This document shows, piece after piece, positions 44,332-54,371 of a DNA stretch of 64,000 nt. A program made the position numbers and the translations under genes. Origin of the DNA: Tetrapyrgos nigripes (Eukaryota > Basidiomycota > Agaricomycetes > Agaricales > Campanellaceae); contig JAACJM010000181.1 of the NCBI GenBank assembly GCA_013368315.1, positions 104,477 to 168,476 on the forward strand. Reading direction: 5' to 3'. The notes beneath the pieces are model-generated. The model was not told the origin of the DNA and made no database searches. It saw only the letters and a list, made by a program, of their open reading frames with translations. Every line of letters starts with the position of its first letter. The stretch's first letter is position 1.

Positions 44332-47300
44332 GCGGATATCCCTAGTAATCGGGAGAAACGCTTGATCTTATCAGCGGAGAGAGCTTTCGTAAGTATATCC
44401 GCAAGTTGATCATTAGTTGACACATGTTTAACTCGAATGTATCGTTGATGTATCCGATCAGTAAGGAAGTTTTTACGGATATTGAAATGCTTAGTTCTCT
44501 GAGTATGTTGTTCTTCAGGAGCACGTATAATTGCCAAAGTAGATGCACTATCTGAGTTGATAAGTACTGGCTCCTGTTCGGCATTTAGAATTTCTTCTAT
44601 AAAACCTTTCAAATAAATAGCTTCTTGTGAGGCATGTGCGAGTGCGCAAAGTTCGGCCTCAGTAACTGATAAAGTTACCAGTGTGCCTCGCTTACTTGAC
44701 CAAGAAATAAGCGATTCAGCAAATTTGAATGCATAGCCCATGATTGGTTTATTGCCATACGTGGACATACCATCAGAGTCGGCAAATCCATAAGTAGAAG
44801 TAATAGTAGGGCTCCCTAGGTTGAGCCAGTAATCGCAAGTTCCTTTTAGATAAAGATAGCATTGTTTAGCTGCAGCGTAATGCTCTTCACCTGGATCATT
44901 AAGGTATCTTGCTAGTTGACCAGTACAATATGTAATGTCTGGCCTAGTACAGTCAGCGACATATCGTAAACCACCGACTAGTGACATATAGTGTTTAATA
45001 GCAGCGGCGTCCCGTTGCGGTTCACTCCCAGGTCTAGGGCTAAGATTTTGCCCGGGTAGCATAGGTGTACGGCGTGCATGTAATTGGTCAAAGTTGTATC
45101 GTTTGAGAATATTCTCAATGTAATGTTTCTGACGGAGTTTAATAGTATGATTATTCCTATCTCGTTGAATTTCCATACCGAGAATCCAGTGGATTTCTCC
45201 ACCGTCAGTGACTTGGACGTGTCCACTAAGTGCAGTAACAAAAGCTTGTGCAGTAGCTTTGTTGATAGTACATAAAGTAATGTCATCGACGTGACAAGAT
45301 AGTATTAAAATGAGTTTATTCTCATGATATCGGTAGAATACCGCATTATCGTAAGTAGACTTCTTAAGTCCTAGTAACTTTATGAGAATATTGCATAATT
45401 TTTCATACCATCGACGACCAGCTTGTTTCAACCCATATAGAGTCTTTCTGAGTTTAAGTACGTAGCCTTCAGGTAAGTTAGGTAGTAAATTACCCGGAGG
45501 TGGACGAAGGTATAATGTTTCCTCGTCAGTAACGTTTCCGTAAAGATAGGCAGATTTAATATCAATCTGAGTAGTTTCATAGTCTAATGAAGCTGCAAGA
45601 GCAAGTATAAAACGTGTACTGCTCATGCGTGCTACAGGGGCAAAGATATCATTTGCGTAGTAATCAATGCCTTCTTGTTGACTAAAGCCTTGTGCTACTA
45701 GTCTAGATTTCAATTTGGTCTGTTTACCAAGTTCGTACTTAGTTTTGTAGACAAATCTGGAACCAATGATATTCGCATCAGCAGGAGGTTTGACGTATTC
45801 CCAGGTTCCTAGATTTTCTAGAGATTCTATCTCAGCTTTCATGGAATCAAACCATGCGTCACGTTGTGGATGATTGAGTACATCCTTGAATGAAATTGGA
45901 TCGCCAACGTTATCAGCGTAGTAAACATTGAATTCTGTTAAGAAGAAAGCAATGTTTTGTTCAACTTCATCGTAGAGTAAACCTCTGGCTTCTTGGATCC
46001 TTTTTGATCGTCTTGGGCCATCAGGTTGTTTAGTTTCGTCTTCGTCGACATCCATTGGTTCAGGTTCGTGTTCCTGAGAAGTTGGAGTTTCAGTTGTATT
46101 TTCTTCTGTAGTTTCTAATGGTTCTTGATTTTTGTTTTGTAACTCCCCTTCAACTTGCGATTTGGACGTTAAGAATTGCAAGTTGCGTTCTACATTCACT
46201 TTAGTACCAAAGTAGACATAATGGCCTTTTGAATGATCGTCAAAGCCTAACCAAACTCCACGTTTTCCTTTAGGAGTTAGTTTACTAGTTCTTGCTTCGT
46301 CATATACAATGCAAGGTGTACCAAAGCTATGTAGATTGTCTAAGTTTGCGTTAACACCGTAACGTTTAAAATAGGGAGTTTGCATTTTTAATGCAGTTTT
46401 CGGAGATCTATTAAGTATGTACATAGTATAAAGTCCTGCATGCCACCATAAACGATTAGGTAGTTTTCCGGTATGCAGATTAACACGAATACCATTCATG
46501 ATATGTTGATGTATGTTTTCAGCAACTCCGTTTTGCTGAGGCGTGTCATGAACTGTATAACGTGCAATTGTACCTTGTGCTTTCAGGTAGTTTTTGAATG
46601 CACCCGAAGTAAATACGGCATCGTTGTCTGATTGTAGAATTTTAACTTTGATACCATATTGCGTAAATAGTTCAGTAGTAAATGTAACCCATTGGGTATA
46701 GGCTTCGTCTTTTGTTTTAAGTGGAGATAATATTAACCAACGCGTACAGTCGTCAACGATGGTTAACCAGTATTTGTAGCCTTCGATAGAGGCAGTTCGT
46801 AATGGACCAAATATATCAATATGAAAATGGTCTCCGAAGTTTTCTGCTAATTCTGAAGTACGTTGTTTCGGAACAGAAAGTCTGTGTATATTATTGATGA
46901 TGCAGTCTTCGCATTGAGTTTCTGTCCAATCATCAATAATGGTTGTAATAATAGATTTATCTGTTTTTAGTAATGTTTTTAGATTTGTATAACTCATATG
47001 ACCAATTTGTTTGTGAAGTTTGTATAAACTTAAAGTAGCAACGTTATCACTCAATTTTTTAGTTGTGATGGAGTAAAGTTTGGCGCTCTCGTGTATAACG
47101 CCAATGAAATTGTCCTTATCATTCCGTATTATACATAAATGATCATGAAAAGTAAAAGTATAGTCCGCTTTTTGTGAAATACTGATTAAAGTAAACGGAA
47201 GTTTTGAGTTATAGTATACATTTTTAAGAGTGATCGATGAAGACTCACCATTGTCCTTCCTAACTTCTACCCGCATATCGCCTGCTAATCGAAGATCTAG

Positions 47301-48794
47301 ATGCTCTGAATTGGCAACAGTTAAAGTTATGGCAGGCGTAGTATGAACGTTAAAAAGTAAGTTAAGATACGGTGTACAGTGTATAGTAGCACCAGAATCA
47401 ATGATATGCGTATGATCTTGGTCAGAGATCGCGGTAAAAGCAGGTAGGGAAATATGATGACTCACCGGAGTCTCTGAGTCTTCCATCTCAACGTCGCTCG
47501 AAGAAATTGACTGTACCCAGTCCGATTGCGAAGTTGACGTAGTCGCAATTTGAGAAGAAGAAGACGCAGGCATGGAGATGGCAACTGATGCATTCTCCTT
47601 GGTCTTGCCTTTGTTGGATTGTTTAGTAATCCCCTTCTTCTTCATAGCTTCTTTGGACTTTTCAGTCCATGGTTCTGGGCACGTCAGGGTCGTATGACCC
47701 ATCTTGTTGCAGTTGAAGCACTTCCGATCCTTTTTGACATCAGAAGGCTTCTGGAACGGCGCTGCGGCGTTAGCGCGTTCCCCTTTTGACTTGTCCGATC
47801 GTTGAGCACCGCCTTGACTAGTGCTTCCGGACTTTTTGTCAGACTTCTTCGAAGGATACGTTCGAGCATTGCTCAAACGATAGTTGGTAAATTCCTTCTT
47901 TAGCCGCGCAATGAGGTCGACGGCTCTGTATACGGGTTTCTCCCCTTCAGCTGCAGTAGTGGCATCCCAAGTAGCTGCAGCTGCATCCACAGTTGCTTCG
48001 TAAGAACTGCGAACAAAGTGATAGTGAGGAGGAATAATCCCCACTAGAGCTGAGTAAAAAACTTGATCTGAGACATCTATGTCTCTCTTCTTGATAGAAG
48101 CCCACAGATCTTGAGCTTCGTCGAGGAGTTTATCAAACTCCCAGACTGGTTTTCGTAAGTTGAAGAGTTTCCACAGTTCGTTAGACTCTTGAACTGTGGA
48201 TGAAGGGTCGAAACGTTGTTTGAGCTTCTCAATAAGCTCTATCGCATCCGACTCTTCGGTGTAGTGGATCATGATTTTATCATCAATCTTGCCTGTAATA
48301 GCATTAAAACAGGCTAGTTTGACAGTATTGCCAGGATGTAACCCGGAACTTTTAAAGTGTTGGTGACGAATCACCCGTATAGCGTTATTAACGCGGAAGT
48401 ACCACATCTTCCAATTCTCACTGCCAGTAAGAACTGTCAGGGAATCAAAAGCTTTGTTGATGTCACTGAGCGGCATCACGTAGTTGGGGTTTGTGTTTTC
48501 GGGCACAGATAATGCGACCGACGAAGTAGAGGTAGATGGAGGAGATGATGGTGAAGTAGGGGCAGTATCCCGGACATCAGTCCTAGTAGGTTCGCCAGCA
48601 TCAGACATAATGGGATCAAGTGGGAATGGAAGAGGGTTTTGGAAGAGAGGATCAAGTGGTTGTGCTTGTGAAGTAGATGATACGGGCGGAGTAGGAGTTT
48701 GGGTACCAGAGGGGTGTGCACTAGAGTGGCGACTGGTAGTAGGAAGTGGGATATCTGGGGCTGATCCTTGAGATCGAGTTTGTCGACTAGTCAT
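44328..48794 (-). CDS. Copia Gag-Pol polyprotein (intact, 1488 aa)
   Basis: Single uninterrupted frame, the usual arrangement in copia elements. After a Ser/Thr/Pro-rich head, a UBN2-type capsid region spans roughly residues 110-320; a CCHC zinc knuckle CFNCNKMGHTTLTC lies near 357-370. Protease has IIDSGATIHC near 465. A GAG-pre-integrase region (LHKQIGHMSYTNLKTLL) precedes the integrase core with HIDIFGPL (about 660), LQSDNDAVF (718) and NGVAENIHQ (760), giving the D, D, E triad; a GKRGVWLGFDDHSKG segment follows. RT runs from about 985 (TWEYVKPP, FVYKTKYELG) with catalytic CHVDD near 1168, a variant of the usual YVDD. RNase H has ADSDG (about 1340) and TEAELCAL (1378). It makes the proteins that copy the element's RNA in particles and insert the DNA. 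Ends GISA-stop at the polypurine tract. Confidence 0.97.
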   Translation of the reverse strand: MTSRQTRSQGSAPDIPLPTTSRHSSAHPSGTQTPTPPVSSTSQAQPLDPLFQNPLPFPLDPIMSDAGEPTRTDVRDTAPTSPSSPPSTSTSSVALSVPENTNPNYVMPLSDINKAFDSLTVLTGSENWKMWYFRVNNAIRVIRHQHFKSSGLHPGNTVKLACFNAITGKIDDKIMIHYTEESDAIELIEKLKQRFDPSSTVQESNELWKLFNLRKPVWEFDKLLDEAQDLWASIKKRDIDVSDQVFYSALVGIIPPHYHFVRSSYEATVDAAAATWDATTAAEGEKPVYRAVDLIARLKKEFTNYRLSNARTYPSKKSDKKSGSTSQGGAQRSDKSKGERANAAAPFQKPSDVKKDRKCFNCNKMGHTTLTCPEPWTEKSKEAMKKKGITKQSNKGKTKENASVAISMPASSSSQIATTSTSQSDWVQSISSSDVEMEDSETPVSHHISLPAFTAISDQDHTHIIDSGATIHCTPYLNLLFNVHTTPAITLTVANSEHLDLRLAGDMRVEVRKDNGESSSITLKNVYYNSKLPFTLISISQKADYTFTFHDHLCIIRNDKDNFIGVIHESAKLYSITTKKLSDNVATLSLYKLHKQIGHMSYTNLKTLLKTDKSIITTIIDDWTETQCEDCIINNIHRLSVPKQRTSELAENFGDHFHIDIFGPLRTASIEGYKYWLTIVDDCTRWLILSPLKTKDEAYTQWVTFTTELFTQYGIKVKILQSDNDAVFTSGAFKNYLKAQGTIARYTVHDTPQQNGVAENIHQHIMNGIRVNLHTGKLPNRLWWHAGLYTMYILNRSPKTALKMQTPYFKRYGVNANLDNLHSFGTPCIVYDEARTSKLTPKGKRGVWLGFDDHSKGHYVYFGTKVNVERNLQFLTSKSQVEGELQNKNQEPLETTEENTTETPTSQEHEPEPMDVDEDETKQPDGPRRSKRIQEARGLLYDEVEQNIAFFLTEFNVYYADNVGDPISFKDVLNHPQRDAWFDSMKAEIESLENLGTWEYVKPPADANIIGSRFVYKTKYELGKQTKLKSRLVAQGFSQQEGIDYYANDIFAPVARMSSTRFILALAASLDYETTQIDIKSAYLYGNVTDEETLYLRPPPGNLLPNLPEGYVLKLRKTLYGLKQAGRRWYEKLCNILIKLLGLKKSTYDNAVFYRYHENKLILILSCHVDDITLCTINKATAQAFVTALSGHVQVTDGGEIHWILGMEIQRDRNNHTIKLRQKHYIENILKRYNFDQLHARRTPMLPGQNLSPRPGSEPQRDAAAIKHYMSLVGGLRYVADCTRPDITYCTGQLARYLNDPGEEHYAAAKQCYLYLKGTCDYWLNLGSPTITSTYGFADSDGMSTYGNKPIMGYAFKFAESLISWSSKRGTLVTLSVTEAELCALAHASQEAIYLKGFIEEILNAEQEPVLINSDSASTLAIIRAPEEQHTQRTKHFNIRKNFLTDRIHQRYIRVKHVSTNDQLADILTKALSADKIKRFSRLLGISA

Positions 48795-48874
48795 ATACTA
48801 GTCCAAGAACAGAGTACGAGTAGAGAGTAAAGCAGAGTAGAACAAGTGTTTATCGGAGTTATAGCAAGCTAGGC

Positions 48875-48887
48875 GGGGCCCATAACC
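48875..48887 (-). other. Primer-binding site (half-tRNA type)
   Basis: GGTTATGGGCCCC right after the 5' LTR on the minus strand. Complementary to the anticodon arm of initiator tRNA-Met, as in Drosophila copia and Ty5, where a cut tRNA primes reverse transcription. Confidence 0.75.
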
Positions 48888-49123
48888 TAATAGACTTAGG
48901 TTATCTTAGCGAATAGTCTTAGTGAGAGTCACAAAGTGGGGGGTAAGAGCGTGCGAACGTATCTCGCTTGACTCTCAAGTATATATCATTAATTGATGTA
49001 GTATAACAATATAAATAGTCTAAGTATATCCGTATGATCATTTGACCGTATGTCCGCAGTACCTGATTGATTGCCGTATGCGTAGTAGCTTAGTAATATG
49101 ATCGTTATCATTAAATTCCAACA
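48888..49123 (-). repeat. 5' LTR of the copia element
   Basis: 236 bp, minus-strand start TGTTGGAATTTAATG, end TAAGTCTATTA; next to the GAGAA duplication at 49124-49128. Confidence 0.97.
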
Positions 49124-50512
49124 GAGAAGGATAATCCAAAAGCGAGATGACGTAGTTGACCATTGTCACATATCGCTCAGGATTTTGCGCAAGGCCAGTG
49201 AAGATAACGCGGTGCGATGGGACTTTGTCAGACAAGTCAACCTCAAACCCACTGTGCAACTGGGATTTTTGGTTAAGAGGGAGAAATTGTTGCAGCTTGT
49301 CTATCCGAGCGTTGCCCGCACGAGATAGAATGCGAACATAGTAAACCGGGATTTGGCACTGAAAGAGATTCTCGAGAACGTCTAAATCATCGGTGAAGGC
49401 CCCAACCAACGAAGCATCAGCCATGCTTGGGTGATCCACACTAGGTGTTGCTCCATATCTCTCTCGAAAGGTTTTAATCCACTGAATTCTTGCATCCAAT
49501 TCCAGAAGATGGCGCTGAGCACATTGGAACCGGAGAAAGAGATCATCCATGGGGGCAGATAGGTTCAGGCGGTCCATCAGACGACGAAGGTGTTCACGAC
49601 TTGAGCGAATGTATGGGTCATCCTCTTGCCCATGTGGTATTGACTTGAAGACGGTATCGCTCAAAGCAACAAGCTTGGAACGAAGACGTCTATCTAAGAA
49701 GCCGAATCCGACGCAGAATGTCTGAGTGGAGAGCTCGAAATGAGAATCATTGAGGACGATCCAAGCGACGGCGAATGGGTGATCAGGTGAGGGTTGGGGG
49801 GCTCTGATGACGGCAAGATGGGCAGTTGGACGATGGAATGGCTGAGGAAAGTACAGAGGGTCGTCTGGGCCAAAATGACCATCTCTCCTCATTCGGACAG
49901 AGCATTGGTTCAGAGGAGGGCGGTAGAGGGTTGACATGTTAGGTGTGGATACTAGGACCTCTCCAACATGATTGCCACATAAACCATCGAAGGATTTGAG
50001 AGCTATGGTTTGGTTAGCATTGCACATCCAGGGGAAGTGATGGCAAAACATACGAGTTCCGGGCTTCGCAAACAGAGTGAGGATACTAGGATCTTTGATG
50101 AGGTCTTTCACCGAATACTTCGAAGTGCTAGACATCTGTGAAGACAATTTCAGTGTTGTTCTGGCAAGATTAGATTGGTGCTCTACCTACCGTGAAAGGA
50201 CTGAGGATGGGTACAAGATGAGCAGCAATAACGGAAAGATGAATAAAACTGCATACCTAAACTGTCGGCCAAGGGCAAGTCTGCGTTACAAGGATATTAA
50301 CTCGAAGCGAATTCAAGTTATAATCAGGATAGCTGCGCGCAGCAGTCTACGGTCGGAGTTTTGAAGATGAGAGCTAGAGGAGAAAGTCAAAGGCGCGAAT
50401 TGGGTCAGTTTGCCAGTTAACGCTGCAGCCAAACAACAACAGACGCTTTCGGAGTTAGACGCGTTCGGAGTTTGCAAAGTCTCCTCATACGCTCATCTCT
50501 CATTCTCTCTTC

Positions 50513-50689
50513 CCGGATAGACTGCCACGAAACTCGTGTCGGGTAGTCCCAAGCATTATAGGTTCGCCCTAAATGCTCACTGTGCCAAGATCCGCTCTTA
50601 GCATGGCTCACATCAAGACCAAAATCGACGATTCCTCATCTCTCATCCTTCTTTCCCGGATAGACTGCCACGAAACTCGTGTCGGGTAG
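50513..50689. repeat. Direct repeat pair of 35 bp
   Basis: CCCGGATAGACTGCCACGAA followed by ACTCGTGTCGGGTAG at 50513-50547 and again at 50655-50689. The ends (CCCG...CGGG) are inverted to each other. The surrounding region (50150-50980) has no recognised gene; it holds a scrap similar to the split gene's 43.7 kb part. Confidence 0.85.
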
Positions 50690-50980
50690 ACTCAACCTGA
50701 ATACTTTCTTTCATGGGAAAGACGTCACGATTTCCATCCGGACAGCTAGAATGCCCCGTTGGAGATTAGAAGAATCCGTCAATTTATTGGAGAACTATGT
50801 AGGTGAGTCCGTTATACCACAGGTCCAGCCGGTTTTACTAAGTAACATTACAGAGTATCAAGTTCAAGGCTATCCACGCTCTCTCTCCCAAAGTCTAGTG
50901 GCAGTCGACTGGTTATGGGTCGTGACAAACAAGTCTGCAGGAGGAAGAGCAAAACCCTGATTTACGATCCAGGTTTATCG

Positions 50981-51348
50981 AGTAAGTTCATTATATCATG
51001 CATACAGCTATTTCTCTGAGCTACATTACAGAGTATCAATATCACGATCAGCTACGCTTCCCAGGTCAAGACCGGTCACAATCTCTATCCACTCGTGTGC
51101 TCCCTGTTTAGATGTTCTGAGCAACGGAAACGGTCAAACAATCAGAACACTCACTTTTTATCAAGTAAGTTCATTATATATATCATGCATACAGCCATTT
51201 CTCTGAGCTACATTACAGAGTATCAATATCACGATCAGCTACGCTCTCTATTCCCAGGTCAAGACCGGTCACAATCTCCATCCATTCGCGTGCTCCCTGT
51301 TTAGATGGTCTGAGCAACGGAAACGGTCAAACAATCAGAACACTCACT
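50981..51348. repeat. 183-bp tandem duplication
   Basis: Units start AGTAAGTTCATTATAT at 50981 and 51164 and share TTTCTCTGAGCTACATTACA, CAGGTCAAGACCGGTCACAA and CGGAAACGGTCAAACAATCA. Copy 2 has an extra ATAT and a TCTCTATT insertion. The second unit ends just downstream of the WD40 gene. Confidence 0.92.
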
Positions 51349-52741
51349 GGCGGAAGATTCTGCATGACAAAAAGAATGGATAACAACACACAAATTACCT
51401 GCCACCAGTAGAAGTCTTGCAGGAGTCTCCCCTGGCGTACTCCCTCCCTCTCTGGCGCAGGCGTCTCCCTCTCCCAGACTTGGAGAGCAGTCTGTCCCAA
51501 ATTTTCCCCCGATCGACCAATGATTATTATCGGTACACCCTCCATCTCTGTCGTCTGCTCCTAGCTTCAGGGACGATTATACTCCGTTTAGTCCGAAAGT
51601 CACTTACCGTTATGGATTGTACCCAATCTTTACACCCAACCTGGATGATGTCGTTGACCTCACCAGTCCTTCGGTCAAAAATGTAGACATCACCATGATC
51701 GCTTCCGGAGATCAGAGCTTTTCCTCCGTCATGGAAGCCAACATTTCTTGAACGTCGTTCGTTGGTCGTCACAGCAAATGTCTTGAGTCTTTTTGCACCC
51801 GAAAGTTTGTAGAGAGCGACACCCTGTGACGTATCGTCCAGAATATATGCATTGTCTTTGACGCTGATTGCAGCACCACCGCTTTTGAGCAGTTTCAGAA
51901 AGAAAGACATCGCTCTTTCAGATCACTTACATCACCACGCCGGTGGTCTTTGTCACAGTAATTTTCCCTCCTTCATCGAGTATATGTCTGTTCTCCAACG
52001 TGAGTCAGCTTGTAAGAACGTCATGTCACATCTACTCACATTTCGCCATCCTCTCTTCCGAAACTCCAGATTTCGGGACCACGGGCAGCTGTCTGTCCGA
52101 AACCGACCGCCTGGGGCCAGTGGTTCTTGATCCTTGTCGATTTTACTGTGGTCAGCCTCATCAATGGGTCGACTACGAATCTGTGAACGATCTCAGCCCG
52201 ATGGACGACAGCCAGCTGGCTGGAGCTCGCGTCGAATGCGATGGCTGTTATTTCCTGCCCATTCTCTCCCCCTTCGAGATGGTTGCAGTACACCTCGGTG
52301 AACTAAGATCGCAAGTCGAGTCAATGCCCATTGCTCTCAGCAGAAGTTGCTGGCCTACCTCCTGTTCCTTTCGACTGCGACGCCAGATGCATAAATATCC
52401 ATCATCAGTCCCAAACGCCAGCCCATCATCGGTATCATCTGGTCTAATCATCCATGCTAAAGCAGTCGTAACTCCCCGGTCACCAGCCCCAGTTGGTGAG
52501 CCCAGTAGTTTCTTGTCTTGAAGTTTCCAGACAAGCGTCCCCTCTCGGCCTACATGCACCTGTAAGGCTTTCCTGCCCGAAAAGTTGTGCACTTACCTCC
52601 GGAGGCTACATGACTTCCCAGTGGATGGGCAGTCACACACGCTACTGCGCCCTGGTGCCCAGCCAGGAGTGCACGCAGCTTGTATTTCCCGTTCTTGCTT
52701 TTCGGTGTTTTGGAGTTGGTGGTGAAGGTGAAAGGTGTCAT
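51327..52741 (-). CDS. WD40-repeat protein of an expanded Agaricomycete family
   Basis: Minus strand, start MTPFTFTTNS at 52741. Exon 1 (to 52597) encodes YKLRALLAGHQGAVACV and SHVASGG; a 47-nt intron (52550-52596) joins it to REGTLVWKLQDKKLLG and TTALAWMIR, FGTDDGYLCIWRR. Later exons give EITAIAFDASSSQLAVVHRA, then HWPQAVGFGQTAARGPEIW, then ALYKLSGAKRL, FHDGGKALISGSDHGDVYIF and DRRTGEVNDIIQVG. The GH...W/F spacing shows about six to seven blades, a beta-propeller used for protein contacts. The last readable exon has TTEMEGVPIIIIGRSGE; the final residues to 51327 are uncertain. No catalytic part. No frame break was noticed. Function of this family is unknown to me. Confidence 0.75.
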
Positions 52742-52880
52742 TGAGGAATTCGATAACCCATGACCTCTTTCTCTTGTATTTCAACGGCCACCCCATACTT
52801 CAAGACAGTTCTCTATCTTTACTTCTCAGCTCATGACCAGGACAGTTTTCTCTATTGTTTTCTCACGTGCGAAGGAATCA

Positions 52881-53065
52881 GAGAACAATAACAAGCGCGC
52901 ACCTTCGAATCCTACACGCGGTCTATCACATTTACTTCACATCTTCCTTATCGCAGCTACTTCACATCTTTCCTTCTACATTTCTCACATGCCGAGGAAC
53001 TAGAGAACAATAACAAGCGCGCACCTTCGAATTCTACACGCGGTCTATCACAGTTTCGCATCTTT
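52881..53065 (+). promoter_or_regulatory. Duplicated upstream element of the 53.1 kb gene
   Basis: GAGAACAATAACAAGCGCGC, ACCTTCGAAT and CTACACGCGGTCTATCACA occur at 52881 and again at 53003 (122 bp apart), 80-270 bp upstream of the ATG at 53147. Possible tandem promoter element; related words are not obvious elsewhere. Confidence 0.6.
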
Positions 53066-53146
53066 CCGTCTACACTCGCAGTACATCACGGTTATCTCAC
53101 ATCTTTTCTTCACTCCCTTTGCGCCGGCGCACGACAACACTTCACA

Positions 53147-53957
53147 ATGTCCTTCCCTTCTCCAAAGTTCTCCACACCTAGTTCCACATTCTCCCCAAGG
53201 ACCGCTGCTCGTCCCAAAGTCATTCCTCTATATGCTACGGTCATACCCAGACGTGCCGCTCGGTCCCTCTCAATCCATAGAGTCCTCCCAGAGAGGCCTC
53301 TATGTCACCCTTACACAACATTGAAACGTAAAGGGCCGAGCCCCATCCGCATCGTGTCTCCAACCTCCTCTGACAGCCCGCCATCACCCATGACGCCTCT
53401 GGATGATGAAGGAGCATCGACTGTCAATGAAGAAACGTCATCAGGTTCCTCTCAAGCAGAGGTCGTACGGATCCACCCTCCAGCCAACATGGAGCTCACG
53501 GTGAAAACAGCAGGGTGGGATGAGCATCAACAAAAAGAATATCGGGTAAGCACTCGTGCTCCAATTACCCTTCCGTAGTCGCTTATCTCTCATTCAGGGG
53601 ATTGCCAGAGCAGCGATTAAAAAGTATCTTGACGCGACCTTGAACTTGAACAATCAAAACCAGCTCGCGAAGGAAAAGGCCAGGAACCATGTCAGTGCTG
53701 CATTTCGTACTGTTCAAGCTATCATTGATGTCTTACAGATAGAGGATGCTATAGAGTTATTCAGAGATCATGCGGATCATTGGGGTGCCGATCTCCTTCT
53801 CAGAGATCAGCTGAAGACTATGAAGGATACAGAAGCAGCCAGGGTGAGGAGGACGGAGAAAGGGAAAGACAGGCAAGGAGACGAGGAGGTTTGTGGAAAA
53901 GACGGCGGTGCATCCCAGGGTAACGGGCGGCCTTCAAGAAAGAAGGGTTCTTCCTAA
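53147..53957 (+). CDS. Element-associated hypothetical protein 1
   Basis: Two exons, 53147-53545 and 53598-53957, with a 52-nt intron (GTAAGC...CAG). Exon 1 is Ser/Pro/Arg-rich and ends with MELTVKTAGWDEHQQKEYR; exon 2 is helical: GIARAAIKKYLDATLNLNNQ, KARNHVSAAFRTVQAIIDV, FRDHADHWGADLLLRDQLK and a basic tail. From memory, similar small two-exon proteins accompany Agaricomycete transposon genes. No enzymatic motif. It starts a run of three plus-strand genes. Confidence 0.6.
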
Positions 53958-54371
53958 TTTCGACTCCAACATTCCCTTTGACCAATAGTACTTATGCCTA
54001 ATTGTCTATGATCGTGTTCTCTGGCTGGGCTTTTAAGCTTCGTGTAGTCCTTTTGGTGATCCTGAGCCAACATGACGCAATGCGTCAATTTCCGCATCCG
54101 ATGGTCCCGACGCATCGATAGCACTTGACCGCGTCTCTTGTTGTTATCTTCACGCTAGTCGTCTGACTTTTCACGCTAGTCATCTGACTTATCTGAAGAA
54201 CGAGAAGGAGGCAGCTGTTCTTATTGTTATCTTCACGCTAGTCACTGAGCACGCGTCACTCATTTTCTCAAAGAGGTACGACTTGTCGTATTCCTCTTCC
54301 CATATTCCTCCACCTTCTCCTGAACTCACAGCGGGCTGCGCTTCAATCTTCCACTCGTTAACTTCACGAAA

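Larger units (their letters stand above)
44085..49123 (-). mobile_element. Full-length Ty1/copia retrotransposon
   Basis: 5039 bp on the minus strand: 5' LTR (48888-49123), primer-binding site, one 1488-codon gag-pol frame, polypurine tract, 3' LTR (44085-44320). The two 236-bp LTRs are identical base for base, and the element is flanked by GAGAA at 44080-44084 and 49124-49128. Identical LTRs plus an intact frame mean a very recent insertion, possibly still mobile. LTRs start TGTTGGAATT and end GTCTATTA, i.e. TG...TA rather than the usual TG...CA. Confidence 0.97.
43004..50147 (-). pseudogene. Orphan Agaricomycete gene split by a copia insertion
   Basis: Minus-strand gene of about 2.1 kb (near 650-670 codons) before interruption. 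Exons: 50147-50055, 50003-49124, then the 5.04-kb retrotransposon, 44084-43963 and 43911-43004; introns of 51 nt at 50004-50054 and 43912-43962 have good donors and acceptors. The 5' part contains SILTLFAKPGT, ALDARIQWIKTFRERY-like residues (LELDARIQWIKTFRERYG), GAFTDDLDVLENLFQCQIPV and a following YYVR. The 3' part has ADLFVTTGNPSTAATLFCNY, KKQWRQLLTIDEEQE and IAKEIIWELYELNFRQDLVA. I know this family as repeatedly present in mushroom genomes, but its function is unknown. With the insertion and one GAGAA copy taken out, the frame runs through without a stop, so the insertion is the only damage seen. A short piece similar to its 43.7 kb part lies at about 50900-50965. Confidence 0.8.

Noticed and set aside
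48875..48887. Part of a tRNA gene
   Set aside because: Only the anticodon-arm complement is present, exactly after an LTR; no acceptor or T arm nearby, so it is a primer-binding site.
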